IMG/VR virus record: IMGVR_UViG_3300042520_000070
Coordinates: 1 to 29,706 of that record
Source: a virus
Direction: 5' to 3' (one strand)
DNA: 29,706 nucleotides
Shown piece after piece: positions 1-7,086 of the stretch. Below the pieces are notes generated by a model. The model did no database searches. It was not told the DNA's origin and saw only the letters and a program-made list of their open reading frames with translations. The number at the start of each line of letters is the position of its first letter. Position 1 is the stretch's first letter. Both the position numbers and the translations under genes were made by a program.

Positions 1-8
1 ACTGTCAT
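1..8 (-). CDS. Start of a gene leaving the window (first codons only)
   Basis: An ATG at 8-6 on the minus strand begins a gene that runs off the left edge. It is preceded by a GGAG element six bases upstream, which lies in the last codons of the 231-aa gene (12-707). Only ATG ACA and two more bases are visible, so the product cannot be named. In P22-type order the next genes would encode assembly or ejection proteins (gp14, gp7, gp20, gp16); that is a positional guess only. Confidence 0.55.
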
Positions 9-11
9 GGT

Positions 12-707
12 TTACTCCAATAAGAGGCAATTGTTAGCGGCTTGTTGCATGATGACCCAATTAGTGCCGTCAGACACCATTGTCGCCCAATTTCCTACAA
101 CTGCCAAGAGGATTGCTGTGCCAGCGACTGTGCCGTCAATCAACACAACATTGCTAGATGCAGACACCAAGGTCTGAGCCTGCAAATTCTTAAAAGTCAA
201 ATACCTACCAGTCCATGCGCTTGCTGTGGGCAAAGTTACCGTACAAGTCGATCCTGACTTGTTGTTGATAATCCAAGTCTCATTGTCAGCTACTGTAAAG
301 TCAGCGGTCTTGGTAACAGGCGCTGATGACGCAGCGTTAATGGCGGCAGTAATAGCTGCGGTGTCAACAATGGGTTGCACTTGCAACGCCTCGATCTGCT
401 TTTGCATCTCGGCCACTTGGGACTCTAAAGCCGAGCAGCAGTCAGTCAATACGTCAGGAATTGGTAAGGTGACTACTGGCGGCAGGGTCTGCAACTCCTG
501 ATTGACCGAGAGCAAAGCCGCATCGTAAGACGCGAGCAAGGACTCAGAACTAAACGTCAGACCAGAATCGTCAATAACGCCGGTCGCAATATCATTCAAC
601 GACAAAAAGAACAAATACCAAGCGCGGTCAATCAGACCCGTGCGAGGGTCAATCAGCGGCACTCGCGGCGGCGTGATCGGCGTTGGCGTAGCGTTAGAAC
701 TAGGCAT
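12..707 (-). CDS. Virion protein in the tail-needle (gp26) position
   Basis: A 231-residue protein. Residues 1-45 form a Pro-rich head ending in a WYLFFLSLNDIA motif. Residues about 60-112 are helical and end in a short coiled-coil-like stretch (SQVAEMQKQIEALQVQ). Residues about 130-225 look like a beta-rich domain (TWIINNKSGSTCTVTLP and following). It overlaps the start of the gp10-like gene by eight bases, so the two are probably co-translated. In P22 the gene after gp10 is gp26, a trimeric needle of 233 residues that plugs the tail. The matching position, size and central helix suggest a needle or plug with a C-terminal knob. I see no direct sequence match to gp26, so it could instead be another tail or minor structural protein. 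Confidence 0.55.
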   Translation of the reverse strand: MPSSNATPTPITPPRVPLIDPRTGLIDRAWYLFFLSLNDIATGVIDDSGLTFSSESLLASYDAALLSVNQELQTLPPVVTLPIPDVLTDCCSALESQVAEMQKQIEALQVQPIVDTAAITAAINAASSAPVTKTADFTVADNETWIINNKSGSTCTVTLPTASAWTGRYLTFKNLQAQTLVSASSNVVLIDGTVAGTAILLAVVGNWATMVSDGTNWVIMQQAANNCLLLE

Positions 708-2238
708 TCGTTGGACTCAGAATTAGTTCTGCGCCCATGATTGCAATCTTCACAGGGTCAGTGCCAGACACTTCATAAACACGGTCACGCAACTTAGTTG
801 TCATGCCAAGCCTACGCCACAGCACGCGCTTGTAGTATTCGCCAATCTTGCCCATGGACTTCCAATGCTCGTTAGACCATGTGTGGCCGCCATCGTCTGA
901 GAAGCGGAGCATAACTTGAGGATTAGCACCTTGCGTTGCAACTGTCTCTTGTTCAGCAATTAAATAATCACTAGTTTCTGTAATCAAAAAATCATCGTTT
1001 TCAGTTTGAAGATAGATTACTTCAGGAAGTACATACCCGTTCAAGCCCACACCAGACTCGCAATCAAGTTGCAGTGTGTGTTGGGCTGTGCGCTTCAGAT
1101 TGTTTTGGCCAGTTGGCAACGCACGCCATGTGCGAAGCCATTTCTGGATGCCGCCATTGTCGCTGAAGTCATCCAGATCAAAGGCGTAGATATTGCCGTT
1201 TTCAAAGTCGCCAATGACAACCTTGTTGTTAAACGCCATCTGGCAGTTGCCACGGTGGCGTGTAAAGTTGCCGTCAGTAAACCCTGCACGCTCATGCCAG
1301 GCTTGTGTGGCCGCATCATAAACCCAAGTCGTGTTGGCACTAGGGAAAACCAGTACATAGAAGCTGTGGCCGTCTTGCTGATATGTGTACGCAATAGCGT
1401 CCGATATATCATCGTATTGTTGGATTTGCCACTCAACAGCATGGGTAGAAATCCGAACGCCGGTGTAGCCGTTGGCGCGGTAGACAATACCTTCACCACG
1501 GCGGTCACGGCCAAGCCAAAACAGGCCGTTGTCCATCTTGGCCACAGAGTAAGGGGCAGCACAGCCCAACTCATTAAACGCGCCTTGGATGCGCTGTAAG
1601 GGGAAGTCGGTTGCGCCAGAGTCGTACCAGACTTCAATTGAGTTAGTGCCAAAGGCCCAGACCTCGCGGAAGTTGGCTGCTACGGCCACCAAGCCGTCAG
1701 GCGAGCCTTCGGTGCTGGCAAACTCAAGCGGGTCAATGGATGTGCCGTCTAGCAGTGCAGTGATCCACAGCTTTTGGCTGTTTGGCTCGTTGAACACAAA
1801 GTAGCCATCCAGATAGCAGACAGTCACAGCGCCTGGAAAGTCTGGATCGGTGATCTGGCCAAAGGCGTTTGTCGTGTTGTTGTAGATGTAGCTGGGGCCA
1901 TTGGCCGCAATGAACAGCTGCGTGCCGTTGTCAGCTAGACTGACGGGGCCAGTACCGGCCACCGTGCCAATTAGCGTGGCGACATAAGCGGTGGTGATCT
2001 TGTACAGCTGTGTGCCTGACACCACAAAGGCCGTGCTGTCGCTAGACGAGAACGCCCACAGGCCACGGATCGGGCCGTTACCAATGGTGTTGAGCAGTTT
2101 AAGGCCAGGGGCGCGGTTTAGGAACGCAGGCTCTTTACCGGCCTCTGGGACGATTTCTGGAAACAGATTGACCATCCGAGCGTCTGCCGCATTGACAGAC
2201 CGCGCAACGTATGTGCTACCCAATATAGGCGTTTTCAT
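700..2238 (-). CDS. Packaged DNA stabilisation protein, P22 gp10-like
   Basis: A 512-residue protein that in P22 sits between the gp4 ring and the needle, forms the hexameric tail hub and keeps packaged DNA from leaking. The N-terminus (ILGSTYVARSVNAADARMVNLFPE, read from residue 5) and the following PGLKLL...GPIRGLWAF segment are typical of the family. A propeller-like beta-rich middle follows, with residues about 170-260 containing LWAF/VWAFGT-type repeats. P22 gp10 has 472 residues, so the length is normal. The start has an AGGAA element seven to eight bases upstream, carried in one arm of an inverted repeat (2246-2278). The gene would follow gp4 directly but is separated from it by a plus-strand HNH gene. 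Confidence 0.88.
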   Translation of the reverse strand: MKTPILGSTYVARSVNAADARMVNLFPEIVPEAGKEPAFLNRAPGLKLLNTIGNGPIRGLWAFSSSDSTAFVVSGTQLYKITTAYVATLIGTVAGTGPVSLADNGTQLFIAANGPSYIYNNTTNAFGQITDPDFPGAVTVCYLDGYFVFNEPNSQKLWITALLDGTSIDPLEFASTEGSPDGLVAVAANFREVWAFGTNSIEVWYDSGATDFPLQRIQGAFNELGCAAPYSVAKMDNGLFWLGRDRRGEGIVYRANGYTGVRISTHAVEWQIQQYDDISDAIAYTYQQDGHSFYVLVFPSANTTWVYDAATQAWHERAGFTDGNFTRHRGNCQMAFNNKVVIGDFENGNIYAFDLDDFSDNGGIQKWLRTWRALPTGQNNLKRTAQHTLQLDCESGVGLNGYVLPEVIYLQTENDDFLITETSDYLIAEQETVATQGANPQVMLRFSDDGGHTWSNEHWKSMGKIGEYYKRVLWRRLGMTTKLRDRVYEVSGTDPVKIAIMGAELILSPTNA

Positions 2239-2245
2239 TTAGTAA

Positions 2246-2278
2246 TTCCTGTGTTAACATTGAGGCTCAACACAGGAA
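2246..2278. repeat. 10-bp perfect inverted repeat carrying two divergent ribosome-binding sites
   Basis: TTCCTGTGTT (2246-2255) and AACACAGGAA (2269-2278) are perfect complements with a 13-base spacer. Read on the minus strand, the ACAGGAA arm lies seven to eight bases before the gp10 ATG. Read on the plus strand, the other ACAGGAA lies seven bases before the HNH gene ATG at 2286. One dyad therefore supplies both Shine-Dalgarno sequences, and as RNA either transcript could fold its own site away. Confidence 0.7.
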
Positions 2279-2285
2279 AACTGAG

Positions 2286-2780
2286 ATGAGCAAGCCCGAC
2301 ATTACCGCAGAACAACTGCGAGAAATACTTGATTACAACATGGAAACCGGCATTTTTATTTGGAAGATTAGCCCAAGTAAAGCCGTTAAAGCTGGCGATG
2401 TTGCAGGAAACATTGACAAGCGAGGATATTCCACTTTGGGTATTCGAGGTGAGATCTACAGGACACACCGCCTTGCTTGGCTTTATGTTACTGGTAGTTG
2501 GCCGACAGGCATGATTGATCATATTAACGGGATTAAAGCCGATAACAGGCTTGTCAACCTTCGTGATGTTGGCGCGGGTGGCAATTCTGAAAATGTACGC
2601 AAACCCAACAAGCAAAATAAATCTGGTTTTATGGGCGTTATTTGGTACCAAAACAAATGGCGTGCAAGTATTACGGTCAACAGAAAAACGATTCGCATAG
2701 GCGACTACGCTACGCCTGATGAAGCGCATCAAGCCTATTTGAACGCAAAACGTATGTTTCATGCCGCTTGTACAATATGA
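2286..2780 (+). CDS. HNH endonuclease with AP2-like DNA-binding domain (homing type)
   Basis: A 164-residue protein encoded against the direction of the surrounding virion genes. Residues about 62-95 carry the HNH_3-type core: HRLAWLYVTG, then DHINGIKADNRLVNLR, with His and Asn residues placed to bind metal and cut DNA. Residues about 115-160 (GVIWYQNKWRASITV, then IGDYATPDEAHQAY) match an AP2/ERF-like DNA-binding domain, the usual partner in phage free-standing homing endonucleases. A ribosome-binding site (ACAGGAA) lies seven bases upstream. It sits between gp10 and gp4, which are adjacent in P22-type phages, so it is most likely a selfish insertion that leaves both neighbours intact. It is visibly richer in AT than the structural genes around it. 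Confidence 0.92.
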   Translation: MSKPDITAEQLREILDYNMETGIFIWKISPSKAVKAGDVAGNIDKRGYSTLGIRGEIYRTHRLAWLYVTGSWPTGMIDHINGIKADNRLVNLRDVGAGGNSENVRKPNKQNKSGFMGVIWYQNKWRASITVNRKTIRIGDYATPDEAHQAYLNAKRMFHAACTI

Positions 2781-2789
2781 ATACTTTAG

Positions 2790-3503
2790 TTAATAGTTGC
2801 CAGCGTATATGTTGAAACGCTGGCGGTTGGCCACCAATGCGTAAGGCAGCGCCATCACATCATCAGGGTTGTTGATGCGCTTCAAGTCACGCTTAGAAGT
2901 CATTGCAATGCGCTGCACTTGTGGGCTTGGCTCAACGCCAAACTCAGGGGCAAACTCCATGGCCAAGTTGTATGTAAACGCACGCAGATAGCCTGGTGGG
3001 TAGTACAGAATCGTGGATAGCGTGGCGGGGCGATTTAGTTCTTCAACCGATACAAAGTGAAATTCTAAGTCTTGCGTTGGCCGTGGGTAGACGTACATCT
3101 CAATGTCAGGAAACGTCATGTTGACCCACATCACTTGTGGGTAAGTGGACGTTACGGTCTTAACAGCAATACCGTTGTACTGCTGTTGATTGATAAACTT
3201 AATGCCATACGAGACATTGGTGGGCGCTCTAAAGTATGTAGAGTCGTCAAGCAAAATAGGGCGAAGGCCCACAAAGTCACCAGTTGGGCCAAGAGTGCGG
3301 CTAATTAAGCCTGCGGGCCATGTAAAGATTTGGTCTTGCGTAGCGAACACGGCTAAGCGCTCTGTGTTCCACGAATCAATCATTTGATTGAACGCCATCA
3401 AGGCGTCTTGTGACGTAGCCGCAGAGGGCGTCTCACCTTCAGCAAGCACACCGAGAAGTCTAAGCGCCCGTTCGATTTGTTGGCCAGCGGTGTACGTTGT
3501 CAT
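2790..3503 (-). CDS. Tail accessory factor, P22 gp4-like
   Basis: A 237-residue protein expected to form the ring below the portal that completes the connector and receives gp10. The N-terminus TYTAGQQIERALRLLGVLAE followed by ALMAFNQMIDSWNTERLAVF is the helical core typical of the gp4 family. The C-terminal part has a recognisable PPGYLRAFTYNLAMEFAPEFG segment. P22 gp4 has 166 residues, so this is the longer form common in environmental podoviruses. The gene ends next to the 3' end of the plus-strand HNH gene. Confidence 0.87.
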   Translation of the reverse strand: MTTYTAGQQIERALRLLGVLAEGETPSAATSQDALMAFNQMIDSWNTERLAVFATQDQIFTWPAGLISRTLGPTGDFVGLRPILLDDSTYFRAPTNVSYGIKFINQQQYNGIAVKTVTSTYPQVMWVNMTFPDIEMYVYPRPTQDLEFHFVSVEELNRPATLSTILYYPPGYLRAFTYNLAMEFAPEFGVEPSPQVQRIAMTSKRDLKRINNPDDVMALPYALVANRQRFNIYAGNY

Positions 3504-3505
3504 TT

Positions 3506-3691
3506 TTAAACCTCTGCAGTGGTTTTTCTACGGCGTTTAACTTCCAGCACGTTCACAGGAGCCGCTTCTTCAGTTTCAGAAGGCGTGTCTGGATTATAAC
3601 GAGTCCAGCCATTTCTTTCATCCATTTCAACCTCAGACTCCATTGTTGCAATCTTTGCGCCGTGGATGGGGTGTGTCAATGTAATGTTCAT
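3506..3691 (-). CDS. Small hypothetical protein in the head-completion block
   Basis: A 61-residue protein. The N-terminus (MNITLTHPIHGAKIATMESE) is followed by an acidic middle and a basic tail (VKRRRKTTAEV). It lies two bases from the gp4-like gene and is read in the same direction, so it is almost certainly in the same transcript. I recognise no family beyond small proteins seen at this position in related phages. A role in head-tail joining would be a guess from context. Confidence 0.65.
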   Translation of the reverse strand: MNITLTHPIHGAKIATMESEVEMDERNGWTRYNPDTPSETEEAAPVNVLEVKRRRKTTAEV

Positions 3692-3698
3692 AATTTAA

Positions 3699-3723
3699 GA
3701 ATGGGGGTGATTAGCCCCCATTT
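3699..3723 (-). terminator. Hairpin after the 137-aa head gene (possible attenuator)
   Basis: ATGGGGG (3701-3707) pairs with CCCCCAT (3715-3721) around a seven-base loop, with one or two further pairs outside. On the minus strand the stem is followed by TCTTAAATT, a weak T-rich tail. It stands directly after the stop codon at 3727 and before the start of the 61-aa gene, so it could lower expression of downstream genes relative to the head genes. Confidence 0.5.
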
Positions 3724-3726
3724 GGT

Positions 3727-4140
3727 TTACAGAACGTGGATAACTGCAAAGTTGATTACAAAAGCTTCAGACAGCGAACCGCCAGAAAGGTTGCGAATTG
3801 TGATTACGCAACTTCCTGTGGTTTTGCTAGAAATCCAGCAGTTGTAAGCACCAGCGGTAGCGCCAGAAGACACGCTTAAAATAATAACGTCTTTTGCGCT
3901 GATTGTGCTGTTGTTCAAAGTGAACGAAACGTTTGTGATGTTTGCCAAAGAAGCGCCGTTCAGTGTGATCTGACCAGCAGACTTGTTCAGCGTGACCGCT
4001 GTGGACTTGTCTGTCAATTGAGTCACTGTGCCGCTTGCTTCTGCGGTGTAGCCCAACTCGCCGCCAGCCAGTACAAAGTTAGACCCAATAATGTCTTGGT
4101 CTTCAAAAGCAACACCAATTGGTTTGGTATTAGAGGTCAT
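3727..4140 (-). CDS. Small beta-rich head-associated protein (possible decoration protein)
   Basis: A 137-residue protein starting at the ATG at 4140, which has AAGGAA five to six bases upstream; a longer reading from 4176 would have no ribosome-binding site and would run through a hairpin. It is rich in Thr, Ser, Ala and Val. The pattern GTVTQLTDKSTAVTLNKSAG followed by ITLNGASL resembles small proteins coded beside the coat gene in many phages and often annotated as head decoration. It is flanked by hairpins on both sides. Function is inferred from position only. Confidence 0.7.
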   Translation of the reverse strand: MTSNTKPIGVAFEDQDIIGSNFVLAGGELGYTAEASGTVTQLTDKSTAVTLNKSAGQITLNGASLANITNVSFTLNNSTISAKDVIILSVSSGATAGAYNCWISSKTTGSCVITIRNLSGGSLSEAFVINFAVIHVL

Positions 4141-4158
4141 AATTGTTCCTTTAAAAAT

Positions 4159-4176
4159 GAGGGCCGAAGCCCCCAT
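4159..4176 (-). terminator. UUCG hairpin with T-run after the 135-aa head gene
   Basis: On the minus strand GGGGGC-TTCG-GCCCTC forms a six-pair stem (one G-U) capped by the very stable UUCG loop, followed by ATTTTTAAA. It lies just after the stop codon at 4180 and just before the ribosome-binding site of the next gene. This is the best Rho-independent terminator shape in the capsid block. It probably acts as a partial terminator, because co-directional genes continue beyond it. Confidence 0.68.
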
Positions 4177-4179
4177 TGT

Positions 4180-4587
4180 TTACTTCAAGAAGGCCGAGTA
4201 GGCAGCGTCACCGGTACGCACAAAACGGTATGTATGTGCGCCGAAACGTGGAACAGTCACAGAACCGAAGATCGTGATACCAGTGCCTGTGGTGACAGGA
4301 ACGGTAGACGATGCGCCAGTGTTGTTGTTGTTGCAGATTGTCAACTCGAAAGCAGAGCCAACTTTTGCGCTAGGAACGGCTGCATCGAGCAACGCTGCTG
4401 TGGGCAGAGTCACGGTCAATGTAGCATCGCTGCCTTTGTTGCAAACAACCAAACCAACAACCACTTGATCAGCGGTCAACGTGGTGTCGCCAGTCAAGGT
4501 TGTGGGGATAGTTTGAACCGTCAGTTGTGCTTCTGTCAGGTTGCCGTCACCAATTTGATAACCGCCTGCGCCATTAGGTAATGCCAT
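4180..4587 (-). CDS. Small head protein downstream of coat (possible decoration protein)
   Basis: A 135-residue protein beginning MALPNGAGGYQIGDGNLTEA, a start I associate with small proteins that follow the coat gene in P22-like environmental podoviruses. The rest is a beta-rich, low-charge sequence with TLTVTLPTAA and NNNNTGASSTVPV segments. An AAGGAAATT leader precedes the ATG. It is separated from coat by a 53-base gap holding a UUCG hairpin. A capsid decoration or stabilising role is likely from position but not shown. Confidence 0.72.
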   Translation of the reverse strand: MALPNGAGGYQIGDGNLTEAQLTVQTIPTTLTGDTTLTADQVVVGLVVCNKGSDATLTVTLPTAALLDAAVPSAKVGSAFELTICNNNNTGASSTVPVTTGTGITIFGSVTVPRFGAHTYRFVRTGDAAYSAFLK

Positions 4588-4620
4588 GATAATTTCCTTT
4601 CAATGTTAATAACAGAGATA

Positions 4621-4634
4621 GGGGCCGAAGCCCC
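4621..4634 (-). terminator. UUCG hairpin after the coat gene
   Basis: GGGGC-CGAA-GCCCC on the plus strand reads GGGGC-TTCG-GCCCC on the minus strand: a five-pair GC stem with a UUCG loop, seven bases after the coat stop codon. The tail TATCTCTGTTATT is only moderately T-rich. It may act as an attenuator or as an RNA-stabilising 3' end for coat mRNA. Its core is almost identical to the hairpin at 4159-4176. Confidence 0.55.
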
Positions 4635-4640
4635 AATCAA

Positions 4641-5843
4641 TTAGCCCCAGATACGGCAGCCCATTTGTGGGCGGATCGTGTTGAAGCCGTACAAAACGTC
4701 AATACGGCAAGGCATACGATCGTTGTTTATATCGTACTGGCGAACCACACGGAGGGAGATACCGTTGTGGACTGCGCGAGCAGCCATGTCAACACCTTGT
4801 GGCAACAGCAAGTCAGCAGTTGCGAAGGTGATGGCGTCCTTGTGATAGACCAAGTTCTGTGCGTACTGGCTAGAAGCAGCGCCTACGAACACAACAGCAG
4901 CACCGGAAGCAGGGAAGCTGTCCACGGTGGCCAAAGCATTGGCAGAAGTGTAGATAGGAGCAACGTTCACGACAATTGCAGTACCGCTGGCAGTGGCGTC
5001 AGCCAAAGCAACGAACTGGAACAACGAACCAGTGGATTCACGGGTCTGTGGGTTCACAGCGAAGCAACCAGCAACAGTGAACACGTCACCGGCTTTAACT
5101 GTCAGGCCAGAGCCGATAGTCAAAGCAATGCTAGAAGCACCTTGAGAAGTCACAGTGGTGGTCACAGAGTTGCCGGTGGCAACGCGAGAGCCAGTTGTGT
5201 GTTGCTTGATAGACTGAGACATGTTGATCTCGTCAAAGCCCAACACGCCAGTGCCCATCATGCCGTTCTTGAATTGCTTGCTGATAGTGTCTGTAGGATT
5301 GAACAGACCTTTCATGCCTTCAACCAAGCCAGCGTTGGCTGCTGGGTTCACGGTAGCGTAACGTGGAGACATCACAGCTGCGTTCTCGTTCAGCTTCTGC
5401 TGGGCTTGGAGCAAGACCAAAGAAGTAGAAGGAGTTGTGCCAGGTGTACCAACGGTGTTACCGATGGTTTTGTACGCATTGGCCACGTCTGCATCAATAG
5501 AAGATGCCAACTGGCTGATACGAGGCTTCAACACACGCTCTGCGAAGTCATCCAATTGCATGGTCAATTCAGCAGATGTGAAGTTGACACCGATGTGCTT
5601 TTGGCTGGCAACGGTCAAAGTGGTGAACTGCTCGTTGTCGTCTTGCACTTGCAAGGCGGCGCCGTCAGTTACCAAAGCGCGGTCAGGTAAACGGATACGG
5701 AGGGTTGAACCGATCTTAGCACCTTCAACAGCGAAGCTGTCGTCGTACTGGCGGTTCACGTTACGGGTAAGCACAAGGTTGTTCTCGAGGATTTCGAGAG
5801 CTTTTCTTGTGATCATATCAATCGTCAGAATACTGTTTGACAT
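4641..5843 (-). CDS. Major capsid (coat) protein, P22 coat family
   Basis: A 400-residue protein. The N-terminus (NSILTIDMITRKALEILENN, then NVNRQYDDSFAVEGAKIGSTLRIRLP) is typical of P22-type HK97-fold coat proteins, and the C-terminus ends with the FGFNTIRPQM-like segment YGFNTIRPQMGCRIWG. Residues about 230-300 would include the inserted domain that decorates the P22 coat surface. P22 coat has 430 residues. The ATG is preceded by AAAGGAC eight bases upstream. The gene lies directly after the scaffold gene, as in P22. Confidence 0.93.
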   Translation of the reverse strand: MSNSILTIDMITRKALEILENNLVLTRNVNRQYDDSFAVEGAKIGSTLRIRLPDRALVTDGAALQVQDDNEQFTTLTVASQKHIGVNFTSAELTMQLDDFAERVLKPRISQLASSIDADVANAYKTIGNTVGTPGTTPSTSLVLLQAQQKLNENAAVMSPRYATVNPAANAGLVEGMKGLFNPTDTISKQFKNGMMGTGVLGFDEINMSQSIKQHTTGSRVATGNSVTTTVTSQGASSIALTIGSGLTVKAGDVFTVAGCFAVNPQTRESTGSLFQFVALADATASGTAIVVNVAPIYTSANALATVDSFPASGAAVVFVGAASSQYAQNLVYHKDAITFATADLLLPQGVDMAARAVHNGISLRVVRQYDINNDRMPCRIDVLYGFNTIRPQMGCRIWG

Positions 5844-5864
5844 TTCAAAAGTCCTTTAAAAAAA

Positions 5865-6656
5865 TTAGCGGTTCTGTGCTTGTAGCTTCTTAATCTGTCT
5901 TGCACGTTCAGCTTCAATCCACTGCGAAGTCGTCATGCTCTTGATAGAGCGTGGGTCTGTAGTGTCCAAAGTTGCTGCTCCAGCGGAGCGTGCAGTGACA
6001 GGAGAAATCGGCGCGGGCGCAGATGTTGTTTTCTTGATCGGGGGCGATGATGCCAATTTGGCTTCAATTTTCCCAATCTCTTTCGCCTGACCGAGTGGCG
6101 TCATGCGTGAGATGCGATCTGCTTCTTTTGGATTTGAGCCAAGGTAGTACGCTAACTCAGGCCCAATGTCCGAAGACTGGATCGTTTCAGCCATCACGTT
6201 TGTGATCGGTAGCTTGGGGTTGTAGGCGACTTGTTCAAAGTCATCGTACTTGTCCCGCGCTGCTTCTTCACGCTCTTGATAGCTTTCGAGAACGGCTGAT
6301 TGCTGCTTGGCTGCTTCACGTTTGGCCAATAGTTCTTCAGCTTTCTGATAGGCCATTGCTTCCGCATAGGCTTCAGGGCTTTCAAACTGGTCAACGGACG
6401 CAGTTGGTGCAGCTTTCACGATTTGCGATTCCGCAGACCGATTTGCTTGCTCTCTTTCCCACTTACGTTGCTCTCTTGCGAGGCGTTTGCCGATCATCGC
6501 GTCAATTTCAGCCTGGGAGTACTTCTTTTCCTCTGTGGCTTGTTCGACTTGGTTCTCAGCGACTTCCGGCGTACTTTCAGCAACTTCAGGTGTGGCCGTC
6601 ACATCCGTGGTTGGCGCGGAGTCTACTTCCGCTAGGGCTTGGACTTCTTCAGTCAT
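5865..6656 (-). CDS. Scaffolding protein (P22 gp8-like role)
   Basis: A 263-residue, highly charged, helical protein. The N-terminal 45 residues are acidic and rich in repeated EVAES/EVAEN-type motifs. YSQAEIDAMIGKRLAREQRKWE (from about residue 46) is the usual start of the coiled-coil part of podovirus scaffolds. The C-terminus ends in a basic helix (IEAERARQIKKLQAQNR), matching the coat-binding basic end known in P22 gp8. It lies immediately before coat. Expected to direct procapsid assembly and then leave the head. Confidence 0.85.
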   Translation of the reverse strand: MTEEVQALAEVDSAPTTDVTATPEVAESTPEVAENQVEQATEEKKYSQAEIDAMIGKRLAREQRKWEREQANRSAESQIVKAAPTASVDQFESPEAYAEAMAYQKAEELLAKREAAKQQSAVLESYQEREEAARDKYDDFEQVAYNPKLPITNVMAETIQSSDIGPELAYYLGSNPKEADRISRMTPLGQAKEIGKIEAKLASSPPIKKTTSAPAPISPVTARSAGAATLDTTDPRSIKSMTTSQWIEAERARQIKKLQAQNR

Positions 6657-6709
6657 TTATGAATCCTAAGATTCCTCGGTGAACCTCGCCGATACGGTTG
6701 TTTTCAGCA

Positions 6710-7063
6710 TTATGCTGGAATTTCTACCCATGGTAAAGCAGGCTCAGATTCTTTTTGAGCCAACTGGCGTGCGATCTGGCCAGCTACTTGTGCTTCACCT
6801 TCGTCTTTTAAAAGGTTTGTAACGGATTGCTCATTACTATCAATATCTTTCCAAGTAACAACTTCAGGTGCAAAACACCAGTCAAGCACTTGTTGTTCTG
6901 TCAATTGATCAAAAGGAATAAAACTGTCGCCACGAACTAGATTGCGAGTGTAGCCAGCAGACGCTGACAAATCACCATCTGTGCCTGTGACCGCTAAACT
7001 GACCTTAACAATTAAATTGTCTTGGGCAACTTGTACTTTGTTTATTTTCCATTTGTATTCCAT
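6710..7063 (-). CDS. Conserved small phage protein of unknown function
   Basis: A 117-residue protein. It begins MEYKWKINKVQVAQDNLIVKV, continues with a beta-rich half, then FIPFDQLTEQQVLDWCF, and ends ALPWVEIPA. This layout (beta-strand half, LTEQQVLxW motif, PW near the C-terminus) occurs in a widespread family of short phage proteins; I think it is catalogued as DUF7936 but am unsure of the number. It lies between the tailspike and scaffold genes. It may be a head or tail accessory protein; no function can be assigned. Confidence 0.72.
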   Translation of the reverse strand: MEYKWKINKVQVAQDNLIVKVSLAVTGTDGDLSASAGYTRNLVRGDSFIPFDQLTEQQVLDWCFAPEVVTWKDIDSNEQSVTNLLKDEGEAQVAGQIARQLAQKESEPALPWVEIPA

Positions 7064-7086
7064 GATATTTTCCTTTAAGTTTGTAA

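Noticed and set aside
1095-1652. Second minus-strand frame (185 codons) inside the gp10-like gene
   Set aside because: Contained in another reading frame of a confident gene, with no operon-like start and no remembered homologues, unlike the methyltransferase overlap.
4665-5690. Long plus-strand open frame (341 codons) opposite the coat gene
   Set aside because: It lies wholly inside the clearly identified coat gene, has no family-like motifs or convincing ribosome-binding site, and its His/Ser/Cys-rich composition is that of an antisense shadow.
6702-6720. Terminator hairpin at the end of the 117-aa gene
   Set aside because: The eight-pair dyad TTTCAGCA/TGCTGGAA (one wobble) has a three-base loop and partly overlaps the stop codon, but no T-run follows on either strand.
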